A stretch of 64,000 nt of DNA from Rallus limicola. Taxonomy: Eukaryota; Chordata; Aves; Gruiformes; Rallidae. Every line of letters begins with the position of its first letter. The stretch's first letter is position 1. A model generated the notes under the pieces. The model was not told the origin of the DNA. It did no database searches and worked only from the letters and a program-made list of their open reading frames with translations. Positions 1-31,700 of the stretch are shown here, one piece after another. The stretch lies in assembly GCA_022605955.1 (NCBI GenBank), contig JAKCOZ010000005.1:7908001-7972000 (forward strand), given 5' to 3'. The position numbers and the translations under genes are program-made.

Positions 1-18661
<18,661 letters not shown>

Positions 18662-19442
18662 AGAAAAAACATGTATGTGACTGACTTGATTGATCTGTGC
18701 CTACGTAAACTGCATTTGTAGAGGCATTCCTATAGAATATCATATAGTCATTTATGTTCAAAAATGGGTATGTTACCTAACTAATAACATCAGTTCTGTT
18801 TCTGTAGTCAAATCCAAGTTGTTATGGTTTTGCATAAAGTTTAAAAGTTTCACAAGTTGATGTTTTCATATCCATTAAGTAAAGTAAATGATTACTTGAA
18901 TACCCTTCTTCTTCTGCTCCTCAGAAGTTTTAGCTGAGATATTTCAGTTTGGTGTCTCTGTCCGACTGCTCACTCAGTTTTCAGGCAAAATCACCTGCAA
19001 CCATCTCAAAACACAATGGTTTCTACAAACACAACAATTTAGAGCAGCTCCAAGTGGCAGAAGAACAGGAAAATCTTCTGCTTTGCTGCTAAGTTGTTTA
19101 AATACATCTGTTGTAGTCTATTCTGGATCAATAAGCTCTCTTTCAAGACTAAAGGACCAGGTATGATTTACGGACAAGGCAGCAGATCTTGCTTCATAAA
19201 GCTTCACTTTTAACTGGTTCACATCTTTCCTCCCTTATGGTATGTACAGGAAGTTTTCTCCTACTTCACAATGACTTGTACTGTCATTTTTCTGATCTCC
19301 CTCCCTTCTTCCACACACCTCTTGCAAAGACAGACCCTCCTACTGTAAACTTAAACAAGACTAAAAGAAGTGTAACCACTATTGTGACTGGTTGTAGCAA
19401 TTATGCAAAGAAAATCAACAGAAGATATTTTCCCAGGTTAGT

Positions 19443-19448
19443 TTTATT
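19443..19448 (-). terminator. EIF3M: EIF3M poly(A) signal
   Basis: TTTATT on the + strand gives AATAAA on the EIF3M strand, about 136 bp past the stop codon. It is followed on that strand by a T/G-rich stretch, suitable as a downstream element. Predicted cleavage is near 19420-19430. Confidence 0.65.
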
Positions 19449-19535
19449 GCTTTTTTGTGTTTCAATTTTGAGTATTTAGCTTCTTTAAACCAATTGCATA
19501 CATTTTGGAAACATTCACAAATTGCCAAGGTTTTG

Positions 19536-19541
19536 AATAAA
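19536..19541 (+). terminator. CCDC73: CCDC73 poly(A) signal
   Basis: First canonical AATAAA after the CCDC73 stop (about 875 bp downstream). It lies about 43 bp beyond the EIF3M stop codon in window coordinates, inside the EIF3M 3' UTR. Confidence 0.6.
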
Positions 19542-19583
19542 TTTAACCTATTGTGACATTGCTAGGTCCAAAAAAAAAAAAAA

Positions 19584-19704
19584 TTAGGTATCTGAGAGAC
19601 TGAGGAGACTGTTTTTCACTTGATTCAAATTTTGTTTCCAGGTGTTTAGAGTGTCATACAATTGCTGCCACTGCTGCTTTCCAAAAGTCCGATGTGTGCT
19701 GTGA
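19584..19704 (-). CDS. EIF3M: EIF3M exon 11 (last)
   Basis: Encodes residues 336-374 plus TAA (stop at 19584-19586), completing a split Ser codon. Contains [20 protein letters not shown] and the end SLLSLSDT. Acceptor CTTCTCTAG. Confidence 0.97.
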
Positions 19705-22700
19705 CTAGAGAAGTAAAACAAAATTGGAAGATGATTACTAGAGGTCATGCTCACCTAATAATTCTTTTATAGCTTTATTTTACTCTCACATGTGAATATG
19801 AAAAATTTTCTCTAGATAAAGGGCTGCACTTTATCAGTTAGAGAATTCTATAGCCTTCCCAAATATTTAAAGCAACAACAGTCATTAGTATTCTTGTCAC
19901 TATTAGGTCATTAAATGAAATGTGCTGGAAAATAGGACTCTTTCATTAAATAAGCTAATCACATTCAGTGTGAGCTTTAATAAAATTATGATAAATAGCA
20001 ACTATTTAACTACCAGCAACTGCTAGGAACAATACCTTGCTTCTAGTTAAAATATTCTACAAATGTAAGTGAAATAATTAGAACACACTAAGTTCTGCAA
20101 AATGCTATGAAGAATTAAGTCTTACCTGACAACTACTTTCCTCTGTGTCTGATCTATTTTGCAGTACACCATCTTTGTCTTCACAGCTGCAAAAAAGCAA
20201 TGCTGTTTTGAGCAGTGTTTTCAAGAGGGTGCAAAGGTATCAAACTGCTAACAAACTCTTCAAAATCAGATCAATACAAACATAAAGCCAGAGTAGTTCA
20301 CTTAATACTGTTTTGCTGTTGATTGTAAGAGTCTAGTAGGCTGAAAAGCAAAATGATGTGACAAGATGAAGGTCAAGCATGAATCCTATTTGTTTGGTGC
20401 CCATCTATTAGAGCGATATCCTGTATGGGTTTTATGAACTTCTCTCCCCTACAATCACATCCTGTTTTAATGACAAAGCCAGATGACAAATTAAACCTGC
20501 AAGCAATTTATTAGAAAGAGACAAGGGCTAGGTGGGTCTTTCAGCATGAAGTTTTGCGGGTCTATCTTGTAACAGCCACAGAAACTAAACCCAAATATTT
20601 TTCAGAACATTTAATGTTAGCTTAGAAGACTATAAAAGGCATTGTCCATTGTTAGTTCTGTCTGAAATACGTCACTACAGTTCTTACCATCAATAACAAA
20701 GGCTTCTACATCATCAGCACCAATCTGAAGTTCCTGCTGCATTGTGTCAAAGGATATTTCTTTATTCTCTACAGCCATTCCCATGAACGTGAGTAGCCTC
20801 ATCTTTGCCATGTTGTGTTCATGTAACAAGCCTGTATGAAAGTGTTGACAGTTTAGGGCTTTGAATTACAATTTAATAATTTAACTTGGTTTTAGTGTTA
20901 TCTTTACTGTACATGCTTCCAAAAATTTAAAATTTATTTCACAAGAAAGTATTCCAGCTGTCTTTATCAGTATTTTTGAGGTAAAACATTAATTTACCTG
21001 TCTGTCTTGTGTTTGGCTAAAACATGCAGTTGTGAATTCATCAAGACTCAGTCAGTGTCAGTAAAAGCTAATAAAGATCTACAAAAATGAAGCACTGAAA
21101 TTTTCTTTTGAAACTGTGGAAACATCACCTTGACAGAATTTTAGGTGGGGAGGATGCAAGTGAATTTGTCAGTTGTACACCTGGAAGAACAGCAATGCAA
21201 CAATGAATGGAAAACAGGTGCCTGGTTTTGTCAAAATCTTCTCCCAGCATCGCCACTTGTTCTCCAGTAGTCACTTGAAAATAAACCTCTCTCAGTAATG
21301 GCTTAGCAGTGTAACATTTTGGTGCCAGAATAACATGTTTTGGCACTGAATCAATTGTTTCTACTGCAGGAGAAGAGCATCAGGAGTCACATGTGTGCTT
21401 ACACCACCATGGGTGGCAAAAGTGTGCTCTTTAAGAATGTAGGAAGGGGGATTAGAAGTTAGGTTAGATCTTTTACACAACTGTGTAAATGGCAACATGA
21501 GGAACTGAGCCAAGGGTTTGCACATCTACGTGTAAGAGACTCTTTGCCCAAGGCAAAAAAAATAATCTAGGTCCACAAAGTTTGAGTGATTCAGCTAGAC
21601 CCTGGCATTTCTTCATCCAGGTTCTGTGAGGTACCAACTAAGAGTCAGTGGAAGTTTCTGTAAAATGAATGTCAACCGTTTGGTTTGGAACGACATTATA
21701 AACATTCATATTGCTTCAGTAAACACTTATGTTTGGAATTTATAACTTCCATACACTAATAGGAAAGCACATTAGTGCAGGACATCATGTAGTGTTAATT
21801 AGCTATAATTATGATGCAGGTTCCCTATTTGGCACTGATTCAACAAAAATGTGATCACCATAATTCATAGGAATGAGGAGCACCAGCAACTCTACCTAAC
21901 TGGGTTTAATGGAACTTTACAAGCATCGAAAAATCAATTAGCACACATTAACCCTAATTAAAAAATGCAAATGAGATGCTGATTAACTTTCCGAAAAAGA
22001 CTGCCAATAATACCAGATTAAATGTGGACATGTTAGGGCGATTCAGTTGACACAGATAATGCTACTGCTGGCCTAAATTGTCAGCATTAATAAAACAACA
22101 AATTGTAACCAAGTGATGCCACCTGTAGGAGCTGTCACTACACAGCTTCCATACACTAGTTTGGTCCTGAGCGAGGAGAGGTTAGAACCAAGGCTGATGC
22201 TGTGCTGTCACTGAACTCCAATCATTAATACCTTTATTTTAAAGCCCAATAGCTTGGCAAGTTGTTTTGTTAAAGAAAATATTTAAAGCATGGTTAAAAC
22301 CTATTTCTGGGGACAGATCATAGGTGTTCTGAAGAATTTCTGAATGCTTTATCTAATACTTGTCTTGCTTCCTATAACCAAACTGCCCTTGCTATTCAAA
22401 GGCATGGCTGAAACGTGCAGACCAGCCTCCTAGCATTCCAGTCTGAGCCGCCTCAGAATCTCTACCACCTTGTCTGCTGCTCAAAGACATTCAGCATTTT
22501 CTGAGTGAGCCACACAGCAGGCGAGGAATCAAGACAACTGGAAGTAAAGCTGTCTTTCAAACCAGTTACATAGATAGTTAAGGATTTTACTAAGGTTATG
22601 TGACTCCTAGATGCACTGACAATACATGCTGCACAGCATATTCACAGAGGTAAACACAGGTACAAGGAGGCAGAGCAAATGCAATCATGACTATGATGTA

Positions 22701-25700
22701 TTACATGACTAATACCATGTATATGTGTAATTAATATTTCATAAGTTTATTAAAATTTTAACATAACAGCATTTTCAGCAAGTACTTCTGTGGACAATTA
22801 ACTAATAAACCTTTCAATACACAAAAATAATTGCAAACACAAAAACCATTTTCCCCTAAGAAAGGCATGAGATGTCTACCCAACTCATGTTCAAATGCAT
22901 ATGACAAAAGAGCACGCTTACCCTATATATTTTCATTTACAAACTACCAAACTTTATTTACAAAAATTTGCATTGATATTTCCATCATTTTAATACCCAA
23001 AGTACTAACATTTTAAGGCTTTAAGGGCAATTATTCTCAGAATCATACCACACTCCATTAAACAAAATAATGCACGTGTTAAAAGGCTGCACTAAACTCT
23101 GTTTTAGCCAAACCATGCCTTTCCCCAAATGCATTCAGCCAGCGTGCAAGTGTCATTTCAAAATCAAAGTTATAAAAAAAAAATCTGATTTTTATGGAAA
23201 CATTTATTCATTACCAATATGTCAAAATCTTAATGCAGTAATAAAAAAATCTGCATCATTGAGCAATTTCTGCATTGTCACTGACCCCTGTCCTAAAAAG
23301 CTGGAATATAAAAAACGTAATTTTAATGCATGCAATTGCTTATGAACCAGTGCTCCTTTGAAACAGTCAATTACACATCAACGGGGGAGTGTCAAAGTGT
23401 TAATTACTACTCCTTTTTTCCACAGTGTGTAAATAAAGAGGGTGCTGACATTAACATTCCATCACATTGCTTCATGTGATGAAACAAATTAACTGGGACA
23501 GACTGTGGCTTGCTAGGTCTACTGCATCAGCACACACACACACACAATTTGTATGTTTTATCTCACTGTTCCTAAGAAGTATTTGCTGTTATAAAGTTAT
23601 TGATCATAAAAAAAATTGTAAGAGATTTATACAAGCTGCTAGCTTAGTCAGTAAAGTTGTTGATGCTGTTGGCTAAAGCCACAGATCACACAAACTCCCC
23701 TCCCAAACTGTTTAAGGAAAAGAACTGGGGGAAAAACCCCACAGTTCTCTTCCAAACCCATAAAACAGCTTGTCCTAGTAGAACAAACAACGGTTAGACA
23801 GTCTACTTCCTTACAATCTATTAGAGTTTACAAATCAATCCATTCTTAAAGCTTCTCACTGAATTGCCTTAGTTTCCATACACGGGTTCAAACTGAAGCA
23901 TCTTGTGGCTTCCGTATCTTAAACCACAGAAATAATCAGGAACGTAACGATCTGAAAACTTACCAAGGGAGTCAATGAAGTCTTTGTTGTTCTGATAAAA
24001 TTTGACATAGGATGCTAGCTTAGCACTTACAAAAATTGTCAAAAGCTAGAAGACAGAAAATGTAAGAACAGTTTAAATATTACCAGTTTCCCTCACTACA
24101 GACCATGTACACACACACTATTGGTATTGAACAGAAAAGCAAACTGTTAAGAGCTAAAATTGCATCTTCTGCCAATCTGCACTGAGCTTACTGCCTCTTC
24201 TCAGGCTGAAAGGCAGTCTTGCTACAGATCTCATGTGAGGGCAAGATTTATAACTCTTTGAGTTTCTGAGACTTCTAGAGCACAACATTTCACAGGTAAA
24301 TAGTTTCATTCTAAAAACATTAAAGGAAATAGTACATCACAGCTCAATCAGCTCAGTATTACTGGCATAACTATTCCAATGAATTTCTGAAGATGCTAAT
24401 TAAACAAGGCACTCTACAGATATCAAAAAATCTTGCTAAAAACAGTTACTTACATCATGAATAAGTTCTCCTTCCAAAAATTTGACTGGTTTTAAGGCAA
24501 GAAGATGATCAAAGAGAAAGGTATTTGGATCCTTCAATGCTCGTACAATGCATCTAATTAGGAAAAGAAAATGCTTCTTTTTACACTGATACACATTTTT
24601 ATGAGAATGTGAAATTCAATTTGTTGCTCCTTGCTTTCTAGGAAAAGCCCAAGGGCTTTCAGCTATTCTTAAATGTAAGATATGTCACATTCCAATTTTA
24701 ATCTTCATTTTACAGATGGAAAAAACAAGGAAAAGAAAGCATTAAGTAATTTGCCCAGTATCTCAAATGAAATTTGCCAGGTGGTAAGACTACAGATCAC
24801 CCTACTGTTTCCATCTATGCATTTATTTCCAGCCCAACCTCATTCCAAGAGGTATTTTTACCATCCTCCTAAAGTTTCATAGAATTAAGTTGTTTAGGAA
24901 GATAAATTATACTTGAATACGTGACACAAAACAGAGAAAACCCCAGTACCAAACACTGCAAGGCCTATAATTTATCAGTTGCAGCTCCAGATTATAAACA
25001 GACTTAAAGCGTTTCTAGAACTCTCGATGAAAGCGTTTGCTCAGCAGCATGAGAGGACTTAGTGCTACGCTCGTTCTGGTGGCCTGGACTGCGGCCTTGC
25101 CGCACAGCATCCCCTGTGAAGAACCCAGGGTCTGCAGAGTCAGAGCAGTGCGGTAACCCCCGGGCAGGTACGTTCGTTGAGATGTAGATGGGTCTCAGAT
25201 GGCTGTAGAGCAGTCAGTGAAGTTTTCATTCATGCACAAGCACTTTAATTTTCACAGTGAGTCACCCTGATTTTCCTGCATGCTTAGGTATAAACAACTC
25301 CCTTGAGAGCTATTGGCTGTACACATGTGGCAGAACTACATGACTTATTAAAAATTCCTAAGAACCACCATAATAGGTGGAATGTCAAGATATAAGCTTT
25401 CACTCATTCTGGTCAGAGGGTAAAATACACTGTTAAGAATCAATTTACTCCCAGTTTATCCGGCAAGTAAGTTTATTTCTGTGCCATTCATATTTTTAGA
25501 ACTTGCTCACAGAAAAAAAAGAGCACAGGTTTCTTTTTACAGAAAGTGCTACTTGAAAAGAACACTCAAGGTAGAGTATCAAACAATCATTGAGTATGAA
25601 AGTCTGAAATTAAGGATGCTGATTCCAATTTTGTTTGCACAGTCAATGCAAATGACACCCTTACCCAAGGCTGATCCCTCTCTGCAGTGACCAGAAATAC

Positions 25701-28700
25701 ATCTGTGAACTCATGCTGTGGAGTAAACCTGCCTCTGCTTTGAAACAACTAAACCTACTGCAGACTGCATAGATCAACTCTTGATCCAGCCAGACATGGT
25801 ACAGAAAAGAGGCTGTGGCAAGGCCCTCACAGGCCATGCCATTTGGTACTCCTAATAGTACAGCAATCAACACAATGTAGCAATCATGAAAAAGCTACTT
25901 TTAAGGAACCCAGGATGTCAGTATTACCTGTGGGCATCAACTCTTGCCTGGGAAGCGTTGTCCTCTGTGTAGCTTCCCAGTAGTTCCACCATTACTTTTG
26001 CTGCAGTGTCACTATAGAAGAAAAATAAAGTTACCTCAGAATAGCCGAAGAAATAGTTCAAACAAGACACTCAAATATTTAAATAATTCCATTACGGAGC
26101 TATAGGTCAAATTAAATCACATTTGAAAAGATGTAGATGATCCATTTTAATTCTAGTGGAGAGAACAAATTAACTAGATGTATTCTTTCAATTCTTGTTC
26201 TACAAAATGTTTATCTTCACCCTTCATTTCATTCTCTTAAATTGATAAATTACCTGCTGGTTATGGAAAAAGCTTTCTGAGCTAGGATCAGCTTTATATG
26301 GTTCACTAGAATGCTCCTCTTATGCACATCTGGATCTAATCACTGCAGAATAAGTAGCGCTGCAAAGTTTATTTCAAATGTAAAATGGCATAACTTAAAG
26401 AATATTTATGGTCAGGAAAGTGACTGTACAAAAGCTGCCTTTTCTTCTTTCACAGATTCTCCAAGTATTTGGAGTGAGAGCTGCTCATTTTACTGACGAA
26501 GTTAAGCAGCCAGCAATTAGCTAAGCTGAGGCTGCTGAGAAGCAAGCAGCTTCCGATGCCGCCCTGACAGATGGCTTTTAGAAAAACAATTCATTCTAAG
26601 AAAACTGAGTAAACCTACCATCTTGTCTACCCAGATTATTTGTAGAGCTCACCAACATTACTGCAAACCAGCTCCTAGACTGTTACTGTGTCATTTAACC
26701 CATTTTGACTTACGTAACCGTGCTTACCGCTAGCGAGGCCAGCAGCTGATGGTACTTTACAGAAGATTTTCATTTAGAAACATACACATTGACTATACTG
26801 CATGCATTATTTCCCAGTTCTCATGGAATTCTTGTTAACTATTAAAATAGAAGGCTGTGACAACTCTTCCACACAGAGAATAGATTTTGTTGATGCAGTC
26901 TTACTACCTCCTTTGGAGATGCAGCTGTAGATATGACCGAACCTAAAGGAGAGCACAACCAACACCCGGTAAAAAGAGCGTGCGCTTCACAGGAGTCTCC
27001 CCCACACACATACTGATGGGTGACTGCTTCACTGAAAGGTTTCTCAATGGAGAGGAAGAAGATTGGATACTACTCTCCAGAGCACTGTGAGTTACAGTGT
27101 AACACTAAGCTCTTCCTTCAAAATGGCTCGATTCCAGGAACAGAGAAACAGAGAACTTCCCCATCTGGTCTGACAGACCCCCACGACATTTCCTTAAAAG
27201 AAAAAACTGTGCAAGAATAAAGTTTCAATTTGCTTTAATTACTTAAGGTAATGTCATAAATTGCACAAGGAAGGAATAAACCAACACAGTCCTCCCTCCA
27301 ATACATGTTTAACCCTTACTGAAGCACAGGTCTGAATGTTTTTTACGGTGCAATGATGTAACCTTTATATGGGTATTTATTTTAAATCTCACCATACTAC
27401 TATTTGACAACTTCTCTATAGGGTGAGGTGCTCTGCTCCTGCATAATCTACAGAATCACTAGGTTGGAAAACACCTTTAAGATCATCAAGTCCAACCATA
27501 CCTGTCCACTACTAAACCATATCTCTGAGGACCTCGTCTACCCATATTTTAAACACATCCAGGGATGGTGACTCAAACACCTCCCTGGGCAGCCTGGTTC
27601 AGTCTTACCAGATCTCATAGATGTGCAGGACAAATATTAAATCATAGGGAGCAAGCAGTATCACATAGAATCTGGATGTACACTGAGGGAAGGCAGTTTG
27701 TGCTCAAGGCAGGGGACTGTAGGTTTCAGCCATTACCCCAGAACTGCATTCAGGTATGTAAATCTGAACCTCCAGTGTTAAGAGGTCAGCTTATGTTTCA
27801 TCATGGCAACTGATACTGGTATGTAGAGGAACTGATAACTCTGTATCAGTGAAACCAAATTCATTTAGACAGCTTAGAGAACTATTTGCATGTAAATCAG
27901 TCTATGACAGACTATGATTTCTGCACTGGAGAAACCTTTCACCACTAGATGTTCTAGTGAGGACAATGAACCGCTTTAATACCAGACTGATATCTACGGA
28001 CATTCACAGAAAGAGGCTCAGCTGACATGCTATTTGACCTAGCAATACAAGTCCTCTTACTTCATACAAACTCTGAGTAGTTGTTCTGATACACTTCAAA
28101 ACTGTGTTACAGATTGCTGGAACTTTTCCTTTCTTCCCTTTTCCCTTAGGCGCAATAATTGAAAACTAGAAACTTAACTAATACCAAATGGTATTTGTAA
28201 TCTGCCCCTCTCCCCCCTGTTTTGATTTGGTTTTGTTGGGATTTTTGTAGATTTTTTGCAGGGTGAAGGAGTAGAATCCTTCACTTGTATTTCTAGGAAA
28301 CATCAGAAAACTACAAAACAATTCCTCACAAATTCTTGTGAGCTTCAGCAAATATGGCAAGCCTTTTAATCTTATTCATTCTATTCAGTGTTAGAGGACT
28401 ACTGTAAACTTGGATGCTTAAAACAGTAACATGGATCAGGATTTTACCAAAGATTATTGCTAAATGCTTATCTCACCCAAGATGCAAAACATTTTTTCTA
28501 GCAAGACAGCTTACACAAGTACTCTTAGCTCCACGTGCCAGTCTAGGTGCATACCTCAACAAAATGCCAGTGAGAACTGAGGAGTGATGATAGATCAAAG
28601 GAAGAAAACTAGAGTATTCAGAGACTTAGTAAGACATTGGAATCAAGTCTCTCTATATTACATATTACTAGATGGAATTAAAATTAAATGAAATTATTTT

Positions 28701-31700
28701 TTCCCAGGTGTCTGATGTGCTGAGCTTTTTACTACAGGTATTAATAACCAGACCTGCCAGACCTGTCTGAATGCAAAACTGAGCAGGACTGATCCCACTC
28801 CAAATCCTGCCCGGTTAATGGCAGAGACCGGCTGTGAGCTGACACCTGGCATGATATTCAGGGCCTCGCAGCAGAACTCAGCTTTCTGGCTGTGTACAAG
28901 CCCTGCATGCCTGTAAACCTCCAGCTGTAACTGGAAAAAAAACAGGTTGTATTACCTTGCAGCTTTGTACCAATACAGCTAGGAACATGCAGAAGACTAA
29001 AGCAGCTCACCACAAAACTGTTACAGAAGAGCCTTTATGGTGCAGAGCACAGGCAGCAGAGAAAGTAGCTAATCTGCAAAGCTCAGCTACCAAGTACAGA
29101 TCTCAGAAACAAGCCACACCAGCCATCTCTTCTGCAGCCACCACCACCAAGTTTTCTTCTGTTGATCATGGGAAAAATAAAAATCCCTCTTCAAAGGGAT
29201 CAAGGTGATTTTGATTATCAGAAAAAAAAACCAAACAAACATTCAGTCAGAAAGTGTCAGGATGAGGTTTGCTAAACCAAGTTTTCAATAATCACTGCAT
29301 GAAAATGAACACTACATAGAACAGTTACATGATCTGCTTTCCATGACCTACCAAGTCATCCACTGGGGATCAGCTATGGAAAGACATCTCTTCTGCCACA
29401 CTGAGTAAAGTTAAAGCATTAAGTGAACTAAAAAACCCCCTTAAACTCAATTGTTTTCAACAACATATTCTCTTGCCTTGATTATAAATCAACACAGAAA
29501 CTGAAGTATAATTTTTATTACTTACTTTTCAGTTCCCACTTATCTTCCCATACCACTTGATAGAGCAACATTCCTGAGTGCTACAGCTGGAATGCTGCTG
29601 TGAGTTTCCCATACTATTGCAAATACTGCCCACTGATCCAGGAGAGTGAGCCAGGTCAAAGGTGCTAGGGTCACTTCTTGTTTTCTTTTCTGGAGAGAAG
29701 TGCAAGTGATCTGAAAAATTACCCCATTCAGTGCAAAGCGTGCTGCAACAGCTGGTATGGATGTGGTGCATTATAGAGTTAGTGAAAATTTTTAGCGTCT
29801 AACTTAAAAATATCACCTTAGTAAGCAACAAACAGTTGGTAGCAGGGTTATTTGTAGTACTGGAAACAAAACTTAGAGGTCTAATCCATAGATTTGGTAG
29901 TAAGAGTAGCTAAAAATACTTAGCTATTAAGTTAGGGAACTAAGCCAGTTAAAACCCTCAATGAATCAATAGGATGAGAAGTGTTTAGTAGGAGCATTAC
30001 AGAGTATCATTATCACACTTTTGAAAGCAAGCCAGCTCTAATCCACGTGTAACATCTGAGTATCTTTTCTGAAATCATTCTGACCACCTGAAGTCTGTCA
30101 TACAGTACCATCAATGAAAAAGCATTTTAACATTAGCAACAGAAATAGGAATTCCCAACAATGTCGAAGCCCACAGTGTGGACTCCACAAGGATTAATCA
30201 TCCTAAATTGAGGCAAGTTAAAAATGATCCTGCTATGCTGACATAACATTTTCCAGGCTAAGTCTCCTGCCAGAAGCAGCTCTCCTCCTCCTCAACAGCT
30301 CCACACTTGCCTTTTTTTTTTTTTTCTTCTCCCCTCTTTTGCCTGGTAAGGTCACCTCCCCAGTCCAATGCACCATACAGCAATGCTAACACACCCAGGG
30401 ACTGGTAGCTGGAGGGGATGGGACTGGAATGGCAAGTACAGGACAGAGCTGCTTCCTCCTGCAGCAGCACAAGATTATGCAAATGCAGAAATGCAGGTGC
30501 AGTTCTGTGACCAGTGTAAGTCAGCAGCACAGAGGTCCTGATGCTCCCTCACCGTGAAACATAAAAACAACAAATAAATCTTAGAAAACTACCTCAGAAA
30601 ACAGAGCAAAAGTCAAGGAAAGGGAAGCAACACACATATCCCAAACTACAGCAGGGGCAGTTTAGATAGGCTGAAGCTGTTGTGGAACTACATGCTGAAA
30701 CCACTTCTGGACCCCAGCCCATCCCTCTAGCCCTGGCCAATGCAGTCAATACACCGTATCGCATCCCTAAGATAAACTGATGACAGCTCTCAGTTAAGAC
30801 TCACATTAATTTACAGGCATGATAGAGAGGATTACTTCACATGCCAGAAGACACTGGTCTGCCAAGTTTGTTAGATCAAAGATGCTTCTTATGATCCAGG
30901 ATAATAATTTAAAATGGCCAAGCACGTATTCAGTGGACACTAATTGCCATGACTAGTGGAAAGCTCTGTCCTAAAGGTAATGTTTACTTTAAAGACTGAT
31001 TCTGATAACTGTGATTGATAAGCCTCCCAACATCATTAAATAAGAGATAGCACTACCATGCACTAAAATGTCAAAAGTGCAATTACATAATAAACCTGGC
31101 ATAATGCTACAATGCTCAAAGACTGGTATTTATAGAAAGGAACAGTTGTATTTTGGGAGTCTGTGGTGAACAGCTAATTCACTACTAGCTTGAATATTCT
31201 GGTAAGCAATCTTACGTTAAACCACTGTTTCCAAACACAGAAAGAAAAAAGCCCAGAAATATCTGGATTCAGTTATCAGTACAGATTAATTTTGAAAACG
31301 GTGTGAAAAATGCTTTCCCTACAGATAGCTGTATTTTAAGCTGATGTATTGTAAGCAATCTAGCATCTATTACTTCTCTTTTATACCTTTTTTTGCAGTC
31401 TACAAGGACATCATAGAGCAGCCTCAGAAGAGTATGCTTTTTTTCTGTGCCGAGATTCCAGTCAGAAATCCATTTTCGGACCTAGGCAGAATACAAGTGA
31501 AAAAGAAGCAGTGGGGAGAAGATAACATTAAACCTGAAAATACGTCTTTTTTTTCTCTCAAACAAAAAAGGACTGAGAAGATCCTGCACACAGACATCTC
31601 CTTTGCATTCCCTGACTCTCATGCTCCCACACGTAGCACCCAAAAGTCCTCCTATGAGAAGCCAGAAGTCTGTGCTCTCCATGTTACGTCCTAACCAAGG

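Larger units (their letters stand above)
18662..19560 (+). other. CCDC73: CCDC73 3' UTR (predicted)
   Basis: Non-coding sequence from the TGA to just past the first canonical AATAAA at 19536. The right-hand part overlaps the predicted EIF3M 3' UTR on the opposite strand. The end is inferred, not observed. Confidence 0.6.
26012..31386 (-). other. EIF3M intron 5, 5.38 kb
   Basis: Longest EIF3M intron. Holds an old CR1 fragment (27452-27606) and a T14 run (30312-30325). There is moderately GC-rich sequence at about 28750-28930. Short open frames occur on both strands, none recognisable. Confidence 0.75.

Noticed and set aside
23880..23900. GGGTTCAAACTG, resembling a tRNA B box
   Set aside because: No A box at the right distance and no cloverleaf; the final CC of the B-box consensus is absent.
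27730..27805. Possible box C/D snoRNA in EIF3M intron 5 (ATGATGA and CTGA on the - strand, about 48 nt apart)
   Set aside because: The flanks do not form a terminal stem and no guide region is evident.
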